From the NCBI RefSeq assembly GCF_050613145.1, contig NZ_CP192507.1, positions 1,302,001 to 1,366,000 on the forward strand: a DNA stretch of 64,000 bases, given 5' to 3'. Shown one piece after another: positions 1 through 6,418 of this stretch; position 1 is the first letter of the stretch, and every line of letters begins with the position of its first letter. The translations under genes were made by a program, and so were the position numbers. The notes under the pieces are model-generated. The model was not told the origin of the DNA, did no database searches, and saw only the letters and a list, made by a program, of their open reading frames with translations. The stretch is from Lysinibacillus_B sp050613145. Lineage in GTDB: Bacteria > Bacillota > Bacilli > Bacillales_A > Planococcaceae.

Positions 1-2
1 GC

Positions 3-383
3 TATGTAAAGCTACAAAAATTACGTAAATGTAGCTACATTTTTAGAAAATTTACGAGCTTACGTGATATAAAAACCGAAAGTAAATTATCGCTAGTAAT
101 GGATCCAGGAGAAGTAATTTTGATTAATCACGGTGCAGTTTATGAAATTTGTTTGACCAATAATCCACGCGATACAACTACTTTCTGTACAACGGATGCT
201 AACGATCGGCGGTTAGAAGGAATTGAGTGGAAAACAAATATCCAACATTCCGATGTAGATTACTGGGACGAAGAAGTTAAGTTAGCAAAGTTAGATGAAC
301 AACTTGAACAACTTGAGCGTGATTTAGAACGTTCACGACGTAAAACAAAAAAACTATTAAAGAAAAGAGGAATTTTAATATGA
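3..383 (+). CDS. Unknown protein, 5' end outside the window
   Basis: I do not recognise this protein. The reading frame is open from the first bases of the window, so the gene probably starts upstream; the internal ATG at 99 has no ribosome site in front of it and is a poor start. The visible part is about 126 residues. Its C-terminal 45 residues are strongly charged (Glu/Leu then Arg/Lys-rich) and look like a coiled coil. The stop overlaps the next start in an ATGA arrangement at 380, so the two genes are probably translated together. This is the left edge of an accessory island; a phage or conjugative-element origin is only inference. Confidence 0.55.
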   Translation, partial: YVKLQKLRKCSYIFRKFTSLRDIKTESKLSLVMDPGEVILINHGAVYEICLTNNPRDTTTFCTTDANDRRLEGIEWKTNIQHSDVDYWDEEVKLAKLDEQLEQLERDLERSRRKTKKLLKKRGILI

Positions 384-886
384 TGAAAATTGAAGAAAGA
401 CAAAAATTAATGGATAAAATTCAAGTTCAGAAAATGCAGTACCTGAAGGAAGTTGCTCAAGTAGGGAAGGTCGTTGCGGGATTAAGAAAAAAACGAAATG
501 AAATAGAAGCCAAAATCTCTGCTGCATATGAAGGTAATGCAACGGCTTTAAGTGTTTTATCAGAAAATAGAGAAATAGTGCAAAAGCTTTCCGAAGAAAT
601 TGAATTACAAGAAAGCCGTATTACCAAATTAAATGAGACACTAAAAGAAGTCGAAGCTGATACAGTCCGCTTATTAGATGTGTGGATGGATATATCGAAG
701 AAAGCGCGAACAGATGCCGATTCTTTATTTAAAAAGGCTGCTGCATTACAACAGCAAGCTGACGAAGCGAGAAACGAGGCTGAAATACACCGTACAGAAG
801 GATTAAGGTACGCTGGACAAGTTCGTGACTTTGCAAAGGATCTATCACAAGAAACAGTTCAAAAGTATGTGGATTTCACGTATTAA
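380..886 (+). CDS. Coiled-coil protein of unknown function
   Basis: A 168-residue hydrophilic protein with no recognisable enzyme motif. Nearly its whole length is heptad-like, rich in Glu, Lys, Ala and Leu, with two predicted helical blocks (about residues 1-100 and 105-155) separated by an LLDVWMDISKK segment. There is no signal peptide or membrane segment. It overlaps the upstream gene by four bases and has an AGAGGA ribosome site, so coupled expression is likely. Proteins like this are common in phage and mobile-element modules, but nothing in the sequence fixes a role. Confidence 0.6.
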   Translation: MMKIEERQKLMDKIQVQKMQYLKEVAQVGKVVAGLRKKRNEIEAKISAAYEGNATALSVLSENREIVQKLSEEIELQESRITKLNETLKEVEADTVRLLDVWMDISKKARTDADSLFKKAAALQQQADEARNEAEIHRTEGLRYAGQVRDFAKDLSQETVQKYVDFTY

Positions 887-899
887 GGTGGTGTGAAGG

Positions 900-1244
900 A
901 TGAACGAGAAAGAAGCTCACAAAAAATATCTTCAAGAATTTCAAGCGAGAACACAAATAAAAGCGCAGGCCAATCCACAAATAGCACAAGTATTACAGCT
1001 CTCACAGGCTTTACGGGACGCTTATGTATCATGTGAGGGTGACAAGTCATTATACGCTACTAAAAGAGCACAGGTACTTGCACAGCATTGCTCTGCTGAT
1101 GATTGGGAACAAAAATACAACTCAACTGTGCTAGCTTTACAAACTGAAAACTCAAGGCTGAAAACGGAGCTGCTATTAGCCAAAACTGATAAAGCTATTT
1201 ATAAAAGTCAGCTAGAAATGAATGGGATTGATCCTGTAATATAA
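900..1244 (+). CDS. Small hydrophilic protein of unknown function
   Basis: A 114-residue soluble protein without a recognised domain. The middle is rich in Gln and Ala, and residues about 80-105 form a short leucine-heptad helix. It starts 13 bases after the upstream stop behind AAGGTGGTG, so it is the third gene of a three-gene operon, and a clear intrinsic terminator lies directly after it. No transfer or replication motif is visible. Confidence 0.6.
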   Translation: MNEKEAHKKYLQEFQARTQIKAQANPQIAQVLQLSQALRDAYVSCEGDKSLYATKRAQVLAQHCSADDWEQKYNSTVLALQTENSRLKTELLLAKTDKAIYKSQLEMNGIDPVI

Positions 1245-1254
1245 GGTAGTCTCA

Positions 1255-1281
1255 AACACTTACTTCGGTAGGTGTTTTTTA
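1255..1281 (+). terminator. Intrinsic terminator
   Basis: A 9-bp stem with one G-U pair closes a TTCG tetraloop and is followed by TTTTTT. It ends the three-gene operon upstream. Confidence 0.85.
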
Positions 1282-1370
1282 TTTTTACATAAACTACTTC
1301 GTTCTAGGTAGTATTTTATTATGAAACTTTTTCCACAATTATCCGTACTTAAATTAAGGAGGATATATGT

Positions 1371-1655
1371 ATGTGGAAGAAAATCAAAAAAACGTATACT
1401 CGAGTTAGTTTAATCACTTTAGGAATATTCATACTTGGATTCTTTATTTATTCTTTAGCAGTTCTAATATTGGGGTTCTATAAGGGAAACATTGATTCAG
1501 TAAATTTAATTTCAATTACAGCGATTATCTTATCATTTCCAGGAGTAGTTAATACATTGATAGATGAGTTTAAACCTACGAAAAAAACTTATAAATTGTC
1601 ATGCCAGTGTCCCAAATGTAAACATTTAATTCAAATGGATATGATTGAGGAATAA
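1371..1655 (+). CDS. Small membrane protein with C-terminal CxC-x2-C motif
   Basis: A 94-residue protein that I do not recognise. A basic N-terminus is followed by two membrane segments (about residues 13-37 and 43-62). The cytoplasmic tail carries the cysteine set CQCPKC at about residues 80-85, which could bind a metal but lacks an obvious second pair. The start has a strong AAGGAGG ribosome site. It sits just upstream of another small membrane gene and of a Pycsar system, but a terminator separates the pair from Pycsar, so a shared role is not established. Confidence 0.6.
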   Translation: MWKKIKKTYTRVSLITLGIFILGFFIYSLAVLILGFYKGNIDSVNLISITAIILSFPGVVNTLIDEFKPTKKTYKLSCQCPKCKHLIQMDMIEE

Positions 1656-1706
1656 AGAATGTAGATTTTAAGGAACAACATATTATTTAAGAGAGAGGTG
1701 TTTTAA

Positions 1707-2078
1707 ATGGAAGGAAATACCAATACAGTTATTGAAAATGGTGAGTTATACAATTATTCAAAAATCCAAAACCGTCATGAAAGTGGGTTTGATTTTGCAA
1801 CCCTAAGTGATAATGAATTGGAAATCATTCTTACAACAATAATTAACGAAATTCAATATACTGCAAATGGAAGTGGTGCATTTTGGGGAACAATGGGCAT
1901 CATAATAGCGATGTTTCTTGGAATGACGACTCTACCAAATGTCAGTGAAAAACTTGTTATTTCTGTAGCTATTGTTTATCTAATACTTGTGAGCGGGTAC
2001 TTTTTTTATTCAACTGTTAGATCTGCTAAAAGGCAAAAACTTTTGCATTATTTTAGAAGAGTAAAAGACAATAAATAA
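1707..2078 (+). CDS. Membrane protein of unknown function
   Basis: A 123-residue protein with a soluble N-terminal half of about 60 residues, two membrane segments (about residues 62-78 and 85-106) and a short basic tail. GAGAGAGGTG precedes the ATG. No family motif is recognised. It follows the previous small membrane gene by 51 bases and ends at an intrinsic terminator, so the two probably form a two-gene unit. Confidence 0.55.
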   Translation: MEGNTNTVIENGELYNYSKIQNRHESGFDFATLSDNELEIILTTIINEIQYTANGSGAFWGTMGIIIAMFLGMTTLPNVSEKLVISVAIVYLILVSGYFFYSTVRSAKRQKLLHYFRRVKDNK

Positions 2079-2086
2079 TAAGTGTT

Positions 2087-2115
2087 AGTCACATCTTACA
2101 GGGTGTGGCTTTTTA
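2087..2115 (+). terminator. Intrinsic terminator
   Basis: AGTCACATC pairs with GGTGTGGCT (two G-U pairs) around a six-base loop, followed by TTTTT. It separates the small membrane genes from the Pycsar genes. Confidence 0.8.
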
Positions 2116-2143
2116 AATACTCATTCATTAATATGTTCTTTTT

Positions 2144-2172
2144 TTGTTATTAAAGAATAATTGTGTTATATT
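2144..2172 (+). promoter_or_regulatory. Sigma-A type promoter for the Pycsar genes
   Basis: TTGTTA at 2144-2149 is followed after 17 bases by TATATT at 2167-2172. It lies in the gap after the upstream terminator, leaving an AT-rich leader of about 130 bases before the effector gene. Confidence 0.55.
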
Positions 2173-2315
2173 CTGTAAAAATAGGTCAAAAAACAAGATG
2201 TACTGTATGTATTTTTAGCATTATAAAACTATTTTATATTGAAAAATCTGGTTTTTCTGTATTATTTTAATACTCTTACTATAAGACACTAAACTCATAT
2301 TTGGGAGGGAGTACC

Positions 2316-2882
2316 ATTACTAATAATTTAGAAAAAGATAATTTACTTGAACGTTTAGATAGACTATTAGACTGGATTAAGAGCTGTGATACCAAAGCTT
2401 CGATAGGAATTACAGCTGTAGGAATATTCCTTACTATATTTTTGTCTGAAAAATCGTTAACAGGTATTAATAAAATAATTATAGCTGCTACGAGAGATTT
2501 TAATTTTTCAAATTTGATTTATCTTCTCCTTATCTTTATAGCAGCTTTATCAGTGATTTATGGTGGGTTTAATTTAATTTCAGTATTAGTCCCAAGGTTG
2601 AATAGTTTCGCATCTAAAATTTCAGGCACTAGAAGTATTTCTTTTTATTATTTTGGATCAATAGCTAATGGCGACTACGATACCTTTAAACAAAAAATTC
2701 AAAATGAAACTGAAGATGATGAAATAGAGGATATTTTATCGCAAATATATATTAATTCTAAAATTTGTGATGTTAAATTTAGATACTATAAAAAAGGAAT
2801 TATTTACTCGTTTTCAGGTATTGTAGCACTTATTCTATTATACGTAATTGGCTTTCTATTACTTAAACTAGGGGGATTTTAA
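2316..2882 (+). CDS. pycTM: Pycsar membrane effector (PycTM-like)
   Basis: Inferred effector of a Pycsar (pyrimidine cyclase system for anti-phage resistance) module; family members respond to a cyclic pyrimidine nucleotide and disrupt the membrane of the infected cell. Counting from the start chosen here (188 residues), an N-terminal helix leads into a WIKSCDTKAS motif, the family hallmark that opens the first membrane segment (about 29-43). A second segment lies at about 66-90, then a FYYFGSIANGDY motif, a helical region ending QIYINSKICDVKFRY, and a third segment at about 162-183. The frame has no ATG or GTG at its start. GGGAGGGAG at 2303-2311 sits seven bases before ATT at 2316, so an ATT start is most likely; the TTG at 2301 has no ribosome site. 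One base separates it from the cyclase gene. Confidence 0.85.
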   Translation: MTNNLEKDNLLERLDRLLDWIKSCDTKASIGITAVGIFLTIFLSEKSLTGINKIIIAATRDFNFSNLIYLLLIFIAALSVIYGGFNLISVLVPRLNSFASKISGTRSISFYYFGSIANGDYDTFKQKIQNETEDDEIEDILSQIYINSKICDVKFRYYKKGIIYSFSGIVALILLYVIGFLLLKLGGF

Positions 2883-2883
2883 A

Positions 2884-3639
2884 ATGAAATTTAAATCATA
2901 CGATTATAAGAGTAGAAAAGTAAAAGTAGAAGAAATTCTAGATAATACAGACAATGTTAATGAGGTTAAAAAATTCCCTAGAGATGAAGAATTTACATAT
3001 ACTAACGGTTATAAAGCATGGGCAGGAGCAATTTTTGTAGATTTGAGGGAATCTACTAAGCTGTTTACTGAAAAGACAGATGTGGACATAGCTAAGGTTA
3101 TTAGAGGATTTACCTCTGAAATTATTGAGATATTAAGAAAAGATGCAGATGATACAGAATTAAAAGAAATAGGTATTCGTGGAGATTGTGTTTATGCAAT
3201 ATACTCTACTCCAAGTAAAGATGATATATTTGATATTGCTAACAGAGCATTCTATATTAATACCTATATGAAGATGCTAAATAAACTACTTTCTGTTCGT
3301 GGGCTCCCAAATATTAAAGCAGGTATAGGTTTAGCAACACAAAATACATTAGTTGTAAAAGCGGGTCGTAAATCTTCCGGTATCAATAATCTAGTATGGA
3401 TTGGTGAAAGTGTTGCTAAAGCAGCTAAATTAGCTGATTTAGGGAACAAAGACGGAATATCCCCTATCGTTATGTCTTCCACTTTCCATCATAATTATAT
3501 TCCAATAGCTAGGAAAAAAAATCCTGATTCTCCAAATTGGTGGTCAGGTGTCGTAAGTAAAGACTATGGGACTTATTATCATGGTGACGTAGTAAAAAGT
3601 GAGTTTGATAAATGGATAAATGATGGTATGCAAGATTAA
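2884..3639 (+). CDS. pycC: Pycsar pyrimidine nucleotide cyclase (PycC-like)
   Basis: Cytoplasmic class III nucleotidyl cyclase of 251 residues, inferred to make cCMP or cUMP after phage infection and so switch on the membrane effector encoded just upstream. The cyclase fold is visible: FVDLRESTKL with the first metal-binding Asp at residue 53, GIRGDCVYAIY with the second metal Asp at 101, IKAGIGLATQNTLVVKAGR at about 144-162, and WIGESVAKAAKLA at 172-184, the counterpart of the catalytic GxxVNxAxR stretch with Asn replaced by Ala and Arg by Lys. Stand-alone length, paired membrane effector and one-base spacing fit Pycsar rather than a signalling adenylate cyclase. Which pyrimidine is used cannot be read from the sequence. 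Confidence 0.85.
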   Translation: MKFKSYDYKSRKVKVEEILDNTDNVNEVKKFPRDEEFTYTNGYKAWAGAIFVDLRESTKLFTEKTDVDIAKVIRGFTSEIIEILRKDADDTELKEIGIRGDCVYAIYSTPSKDDIFDIANRAFYINTYMKMLNKLLSVRGLPNIKAGIGLATQNTLVVKAGRKSSGINNLVWIGESVAKAAKLADLGNKDGISPIVMSSTFHHNYIPIARKKNPDSPNWWSGVVSKDYGTYYHGDVVKSEFDKWINDGMQD

Positions 3640-3656
3640 TCTTGCAAGATTTTTTT
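3630..3656 (+). terminator. Intrinsic terminator overlapping the pycC stop
   Basis: A perfect 16-base palindrome (GCAAGATT-AATCTTGC) contains the stop codon of the cyclase gene and is followed by AAGATTTTTTT. It is a plausible short terminator. Confidence 0.55.
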
Positions 3657-3713
3657 GAATTTGAAGTTGATAATTTATAATGAACATTTGTTTAAATTAG
3701 ATGAAGAATTCAA

Positions 3714-3757
3714 TTGTAAAAACACTTTCAGCTGCATAATCAGCCGAGAGTGTTTTT
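3714..3757. terminator. Bidirectional intrinsic terminator
   Basis: AACACTTTC pairs with GAGAGTGTT, with an inner GCTG/CAGC stem, and A and T tracts lie on both sides. It separates the plus-strand Pycsar genes from the convergent XRE repressor gene. Confidence 0.8.
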
Positions 3758-3762
3758 TGTGT

Positions 3763-3975
3763 TTATTCCTCAATTAATTCTAATAAATCGCTTATATCGC
3801 ATTCCAGAGCTTTACACAATGCCCCTAATGTATCACGTTGATATTGTTTCGCTTCATCGTTATACATTTTACGGACTGTTTCGAAATTCACTCCTGACAT
3901 TTCAGCACATTTTCGGATAGACATGTTTCTCTCATCTAAAATTTCTTTCAATCGAGACTTAGCGCGCGCAGCCAC
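3763..3975 (-). CDS. XRE-family transcriptional repressor
   Basis: A 70-residue Cro/CI-type DNA-binding protein consisting of little more than the HTH domain: helices around AKSRLKEILDERNMS, the HTH IRKCAEMSGVNFETVRKMYND and the terminal DTLGALCKALECDISDLLEL. I chose the GTG at 3975 because GGGAGGAG lies correctly in front of it; the ATG 18 bases upstream lacks a ribosome site. It is transcribed away from the 4184 operon across a shared control region holding TGACAG repeats, and its own predicted -35 box is one of them. This is the usual layout of an auto-regulated repressor of a mobile element. Confidence 0.8.
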   Translation of the reverse strand: MAARAKSRLKEILDERNMSIRKCAEMSGVNFETVRKMYNDEAKQYQRDTLGALCKALECDISDLLELIEE

Positions 3976-4023
3976 TCTTTCAACTCCTCCCATGTTACAA
4001 AATTACAAAATCACTTTATAGAC

Positions 4024-4053
4024 ATTATACTAAAAATTATAAAAAACTGACAG
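4024..4053 (-). promoter_or_regulatory. Promoter of the XRE repressor gene
   Basis: On the minus strand CTGTCA (4053-4048) is followed after 18 bases by TATAAT (4029-4024). The -35 box lies inside the degenerate operator repeat at 4048-4065. Confidence 0.6.
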
Positions 4054-4113
4054 TAAAATATAGTTGACAGTTAAATGCAGTCGGTGTTATATTTATGACA
4101 GTTAAATGCAGTC
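4048..4113. repeat. Operator-like direct repeats between divergent promoters
   Basis: TGACAGTTAAATGCAGTC occurs twice, identically, at 4065-4082 and 4096-4113 (31 bases apart, about three helical turns). A degenerate copy sharing TGACAGT lies at 4048-4065. The copies overlap the -35 boxes of both divergent promoters and the +1 region of the plus-strand one. Binding by the adjacent XRE protein is inference. Confidence 0.7.
4064..4093 (+). promoter_or_regulatory. Sigma-A promoter of the 4184 operon
   Basis: A consensus TTGACA at 4064-4069 is followed after 18 bases by TATATT at 4088-4093. The -35 box overlaps operator copy 1, and copy 2 covers the expected transcription start. Confidence 0.7.
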
Positions 4114-4183
4114 AAAAACCTATCAACAGGTAGCGGTGAATGGACGAGAAATAAGCCGCACATTAGAAAGGAGATGAACAGCC

Positions 4184-4624
4184 GTGAAAAAGTCAGAAAT
4201 CCTAATGGCAAAGCATGACAAACATAATGCTTATTATGACTTGAAGAAAGTTGAATATGAGCAGATGGAAAAGAATGTACGCTCGTTAAATCGCTTGGGG
4301 CGTTTGCTGGATTTAAACAACATGCTGATGGAGCTAACTGCTCTTATCAATGACGCGCTGCTGGATGAATTAGTAAAGTCTGAAAGTGTTGCATCAACTT
4401 CCACAGTGAAAGAGGTAGTCCATATTAAAGAAACAAATAGCAAATATTGCGCTGAATATGAACGTAATTTTGTTGCTAGCGAAGTGGTCCATTACACGTG
4501 GTACGAAAATAGATGTTTCTGTAGCAAGTGCAAGCAAATTATGAACATGCGTGTAATACCTGTAATACCTGTAATACCATCGTATCTGGATTGGCAGCCA
4601 CGAAAGGTAGGGAGAAATCAATGA
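4184..4624 (+). CDS. Unknown protein with a VIP tripeptide repeat
   Basis: A 146-residue soluble protein, first gene of the operon facing the XRE repressor, with a GTG start behind GAAAGGAGATG. The N-terminal 70 residues are helical. A CFCSKC stretch near residues 113-118 could belong to a degenerate metal knuckle. Close to the C-terminus three tandem copies of a 9-base unit (GTAATACCT) at 4553-4579 encode VIPVIPVIP. The stop overlaps the next start (ATGA at 4621), so translation is probably coupled. No family is recognised. Confidence 0.55.
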   Translation: MKKSEILMAKHDKHNAYYDLKKVEYEQMEKNVRSLNRLGRLLDLNNMLMELTALINDALLDELVKSESVASTSTVKEVVHIKETNSKYCAEYERNFVASEVVHYTWYENRCFCSKCKQIMNMRVIPVIPVIPSYLDWQPRKVGRNQ

Positions 4625-5547
4625 AAGAAATTCAATCAAACGGTGTATTCGGTTACTTACGTGAACACCAAACATTTTTATCTGTCGAAGAAATGGATGC
4701 AGCAGTAAAGGATCACATCTATACGCATTTCGACAAGCTGACATTAGCTGAACGTCGAACACTTTATACACTATCGCGCCACTCATTGAAGTATCCAGGT
4801 GCTTGCCATATTAAAGCAGATACGCTCGCAAATGAGATTGGCGTTACGACCAAAACAGTTTATCGAGCCATAAAGAAGTTAACTGAATTACACATTATCG
4901 AAAAAATTAGCAGCACACGTAAACATGGTATCAAGGGGGCATCTATCTATAGGATTCTCCCTAATGAAATGACACAGAATGTCTCAACAAGTCCTAACAT
5001 GCATGTCTTATCATCTGTGTCCTATCAGCAACATACGCAAAACACGCAGTATATCAACGATTCACACATAAATTTAAAAACGCAATCTTTTAATTCTTTT
5101 AACGAAAATGTTTTTAATCATTCTTTCGTAAATTCGTGTAATACGTATTCGCCACAGGTCACACTCCAAGATAAGCTGGAGATCATCTACACGTCACAAC
5201 CTGTGAAAGAACAACGTGATTTTGAAGTATTACTTCCCGTTGTATTTGGGAGCATGAAGCGATATAAAGGTACCCTTAGCCACATACAATTGGAGCAGGT
5301 GATGATTAGCTCAATGGAAGCATTAATACGTAAAAAAGATGTACGTAACGAATGTGCCATGTTATCACGTATTATTCAACGTCAAGTAGAACAAGCCACA
5401 CAACCGACTTACAGGCCGATACAACAACGTGTAAGGGAGTTAGTTCCGCATTGGTTTGATAAGCGTAATGAGCAAATAATAGAGCCTGCAGCGGGTATTG
5501 ATTATGAAGCAGAACGCGCTAAAGTATTAGCAAAATTAAATGCTTAG
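4621..5547 (+). CDS. Winged-helix DNA-binding protein (HTH_36-like)
   Basis: A 308-residue cytoplasmic protein whose N-terminal 115 residues form a winged helix: LTLAERRTLYTLSRHS, then ADTLANEIGVTTKTVYRAIKKL as the HTH, then the HIIEKISSTR wing. This pattern is typical of HTH_36 proteins in plasmids, phages and integrated elements, several of which act in replication control. The middle is Gln/Asn/Ser-rich and probably disordered; the last 100 residues are helical and basic. I chose the ATG at 4621 because AGGGAG precedes it and it overlaps the upstream stop; an open frame runs further upstream inside the previous gene. A replication-initiation role is possible but unproven. Confidence 0.65.
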   Translation: MKEIQSNGVFGYLREHQTFLSVEEMDAAVKDHIYTHFDKLTLAERRTLYTLSRHSLKYPGACHIKADTLANEIGVTTKTVYRAIKKLTELHIIEKISSTRKHGIKGASIYRILPNEMTQNVSTSPNMHVLSSVSYQQHTQNTQYINDSHINLKTQSFNSFNENVFNHSFVNSCNTYSPQVTLQDKLEIIYTSQPVKEQRDFEVLLPVVFGSMKRYKGTLSHIQLEQVMISSMEALIRKKDVRNECAMLSRIIQRQVEQATQPTYRPIQQRVRELVPHWFDKRNEQIIEPAAGIDYEAERAKVLAKLNA

Positions 5548-5559
5548 GGGGGGGAGATA

Positions 5560-5640
5560 ATGCTAGTAAAAGTTAGTGAGTGGCGTGCTTTATCCACACG
5601 TAATAAAATGTTGCTACTGAAAGCAGTAGCGAACCAATAA
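5560..5640 (+). CDS. Candidate 26-residue small protein
   Basis: A short frame, MLVKVSEWRALSTRNKMLLL plus six residues, starts seven bases after an unusually long G-rich ribosome site (AGGGGGGGGAG). It fills the 114-base gap between two genes of the same operon. The sequence is amphipathic rather than a clear membrane segment. Function unknown; reality rests on the ribosome site and position. Confidence 0.4.
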   Translation: MLVKVSEWRALSTRNKMLLLKAVANQ

Positions 5641-5661
5641 CTAGAAAAGAGGGAGAAATAT

Positions 5662-6213
5662 ATGCAGCAACAAATTCAACATACATTAAGAACAGTCGTT
5701 CAAGAAAATAGCCACAGTGTTTATAACTTATCAGCACAAATAATTCAATTAGAGGTTATACAAGGGGCAGTAGCAAAGTTAATGGAGCGAATTGACGAGA
5801 TCACACATAAAGGGTGGGATAAAGACTGGGGTATGTCATATCTTGCAGTTAATGAAATACGAGATACAGTACGTTTGATTGATATGGGATTCCATCCTTT
5901 GTTTAAGGAAATGTCAGAAGGAGTTAATACCCTTAATATTCATGCCAATGAATTACACGAAACAGTAATAAAGGGAGAAGCAGAGCAATCAAGTAACGTA
6001 ACTACCAAACTGGATATAAATAGTGTGGAAGGCTGGAACGCTTTTGCAATGGAAGGCAACATCAAAACATTTATCAAAGAGGTTGGCCGAGAGCCGGAAA
6101 GTTTTGAAGAAGTGTCAACGTATATAACCGAAAAGGTAGCAAAAGTGGTAGCTAAAAGCGAGGAAAATAAAAAAGCCGATGCGCCAACATCGACTAAAGA
6201 AATGAACTTGTAA
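5662..6213 (+). CDS. Unknown helical protein
   Basis: A 183-residue soluble protein, mostly alpha-helical by composition, with a ribosome site AGAGGGAG. It has no cysteine cluster, signal peptide or membrane segment. The C-terminal 40 residues are Lys/Glu-rich and probably disordered. It is the last gene of the 4184 operon and is followed by an intrinsic terminator. I do not recognise a family. Confidence 0.55.
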   Translation: MQQQIQHTLRTVVQENSHSVYNLSAQIIQLEVIQGAVAKLMERIDEITHKGWDKDWGMSYLAVNEIRDTVRLIDMGFHPLFKEMSEGVNTLNIHANELHETVIKGEAEQSSNVTTKLDINSVEGWNAFAMEGNIKTFIKEVGREPESFEEVSTYITEKVAKVVAKSEENKKADAPTSTKEMNL

Positions 6214-6270
6214 ATAGTATTTTAACACAAAGAAGGGACTTGCTCAATATTGAGCCGATGTTCTTATAAA

Positions 6271-6297
6271 GCACTTGCTGCGGCAGGTGTTTTTTTG
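6271..6297 (+). terminator. Intrinsic terminator
   Basis: CACTTGC pairs with GCAGGTG around a TGCG loop, followed by seven or eight T. It ends the operon that starts at 4184. Confidence 0.8.
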
Positions 6298-6418
6298 TGG
6301 ATATTTAAATAAAAGATTTTTAATATAGACAAAAGTTTGAAACTATCAAAGGAACGATATATAATAAAAAAAGAAACAATTTGAAACAAATGATGAAACG
6401 AAAAGGGGCGGCGTTATC

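Noticed and set aside
4528..4620. Upstream extension of the winged-helix gene
   Set aside because: It overlaps the coding region of the 4184 gene including its repeat and lacks a ribosome site; the ATG at 4621 has both a ribosome site and stop/start overlap.
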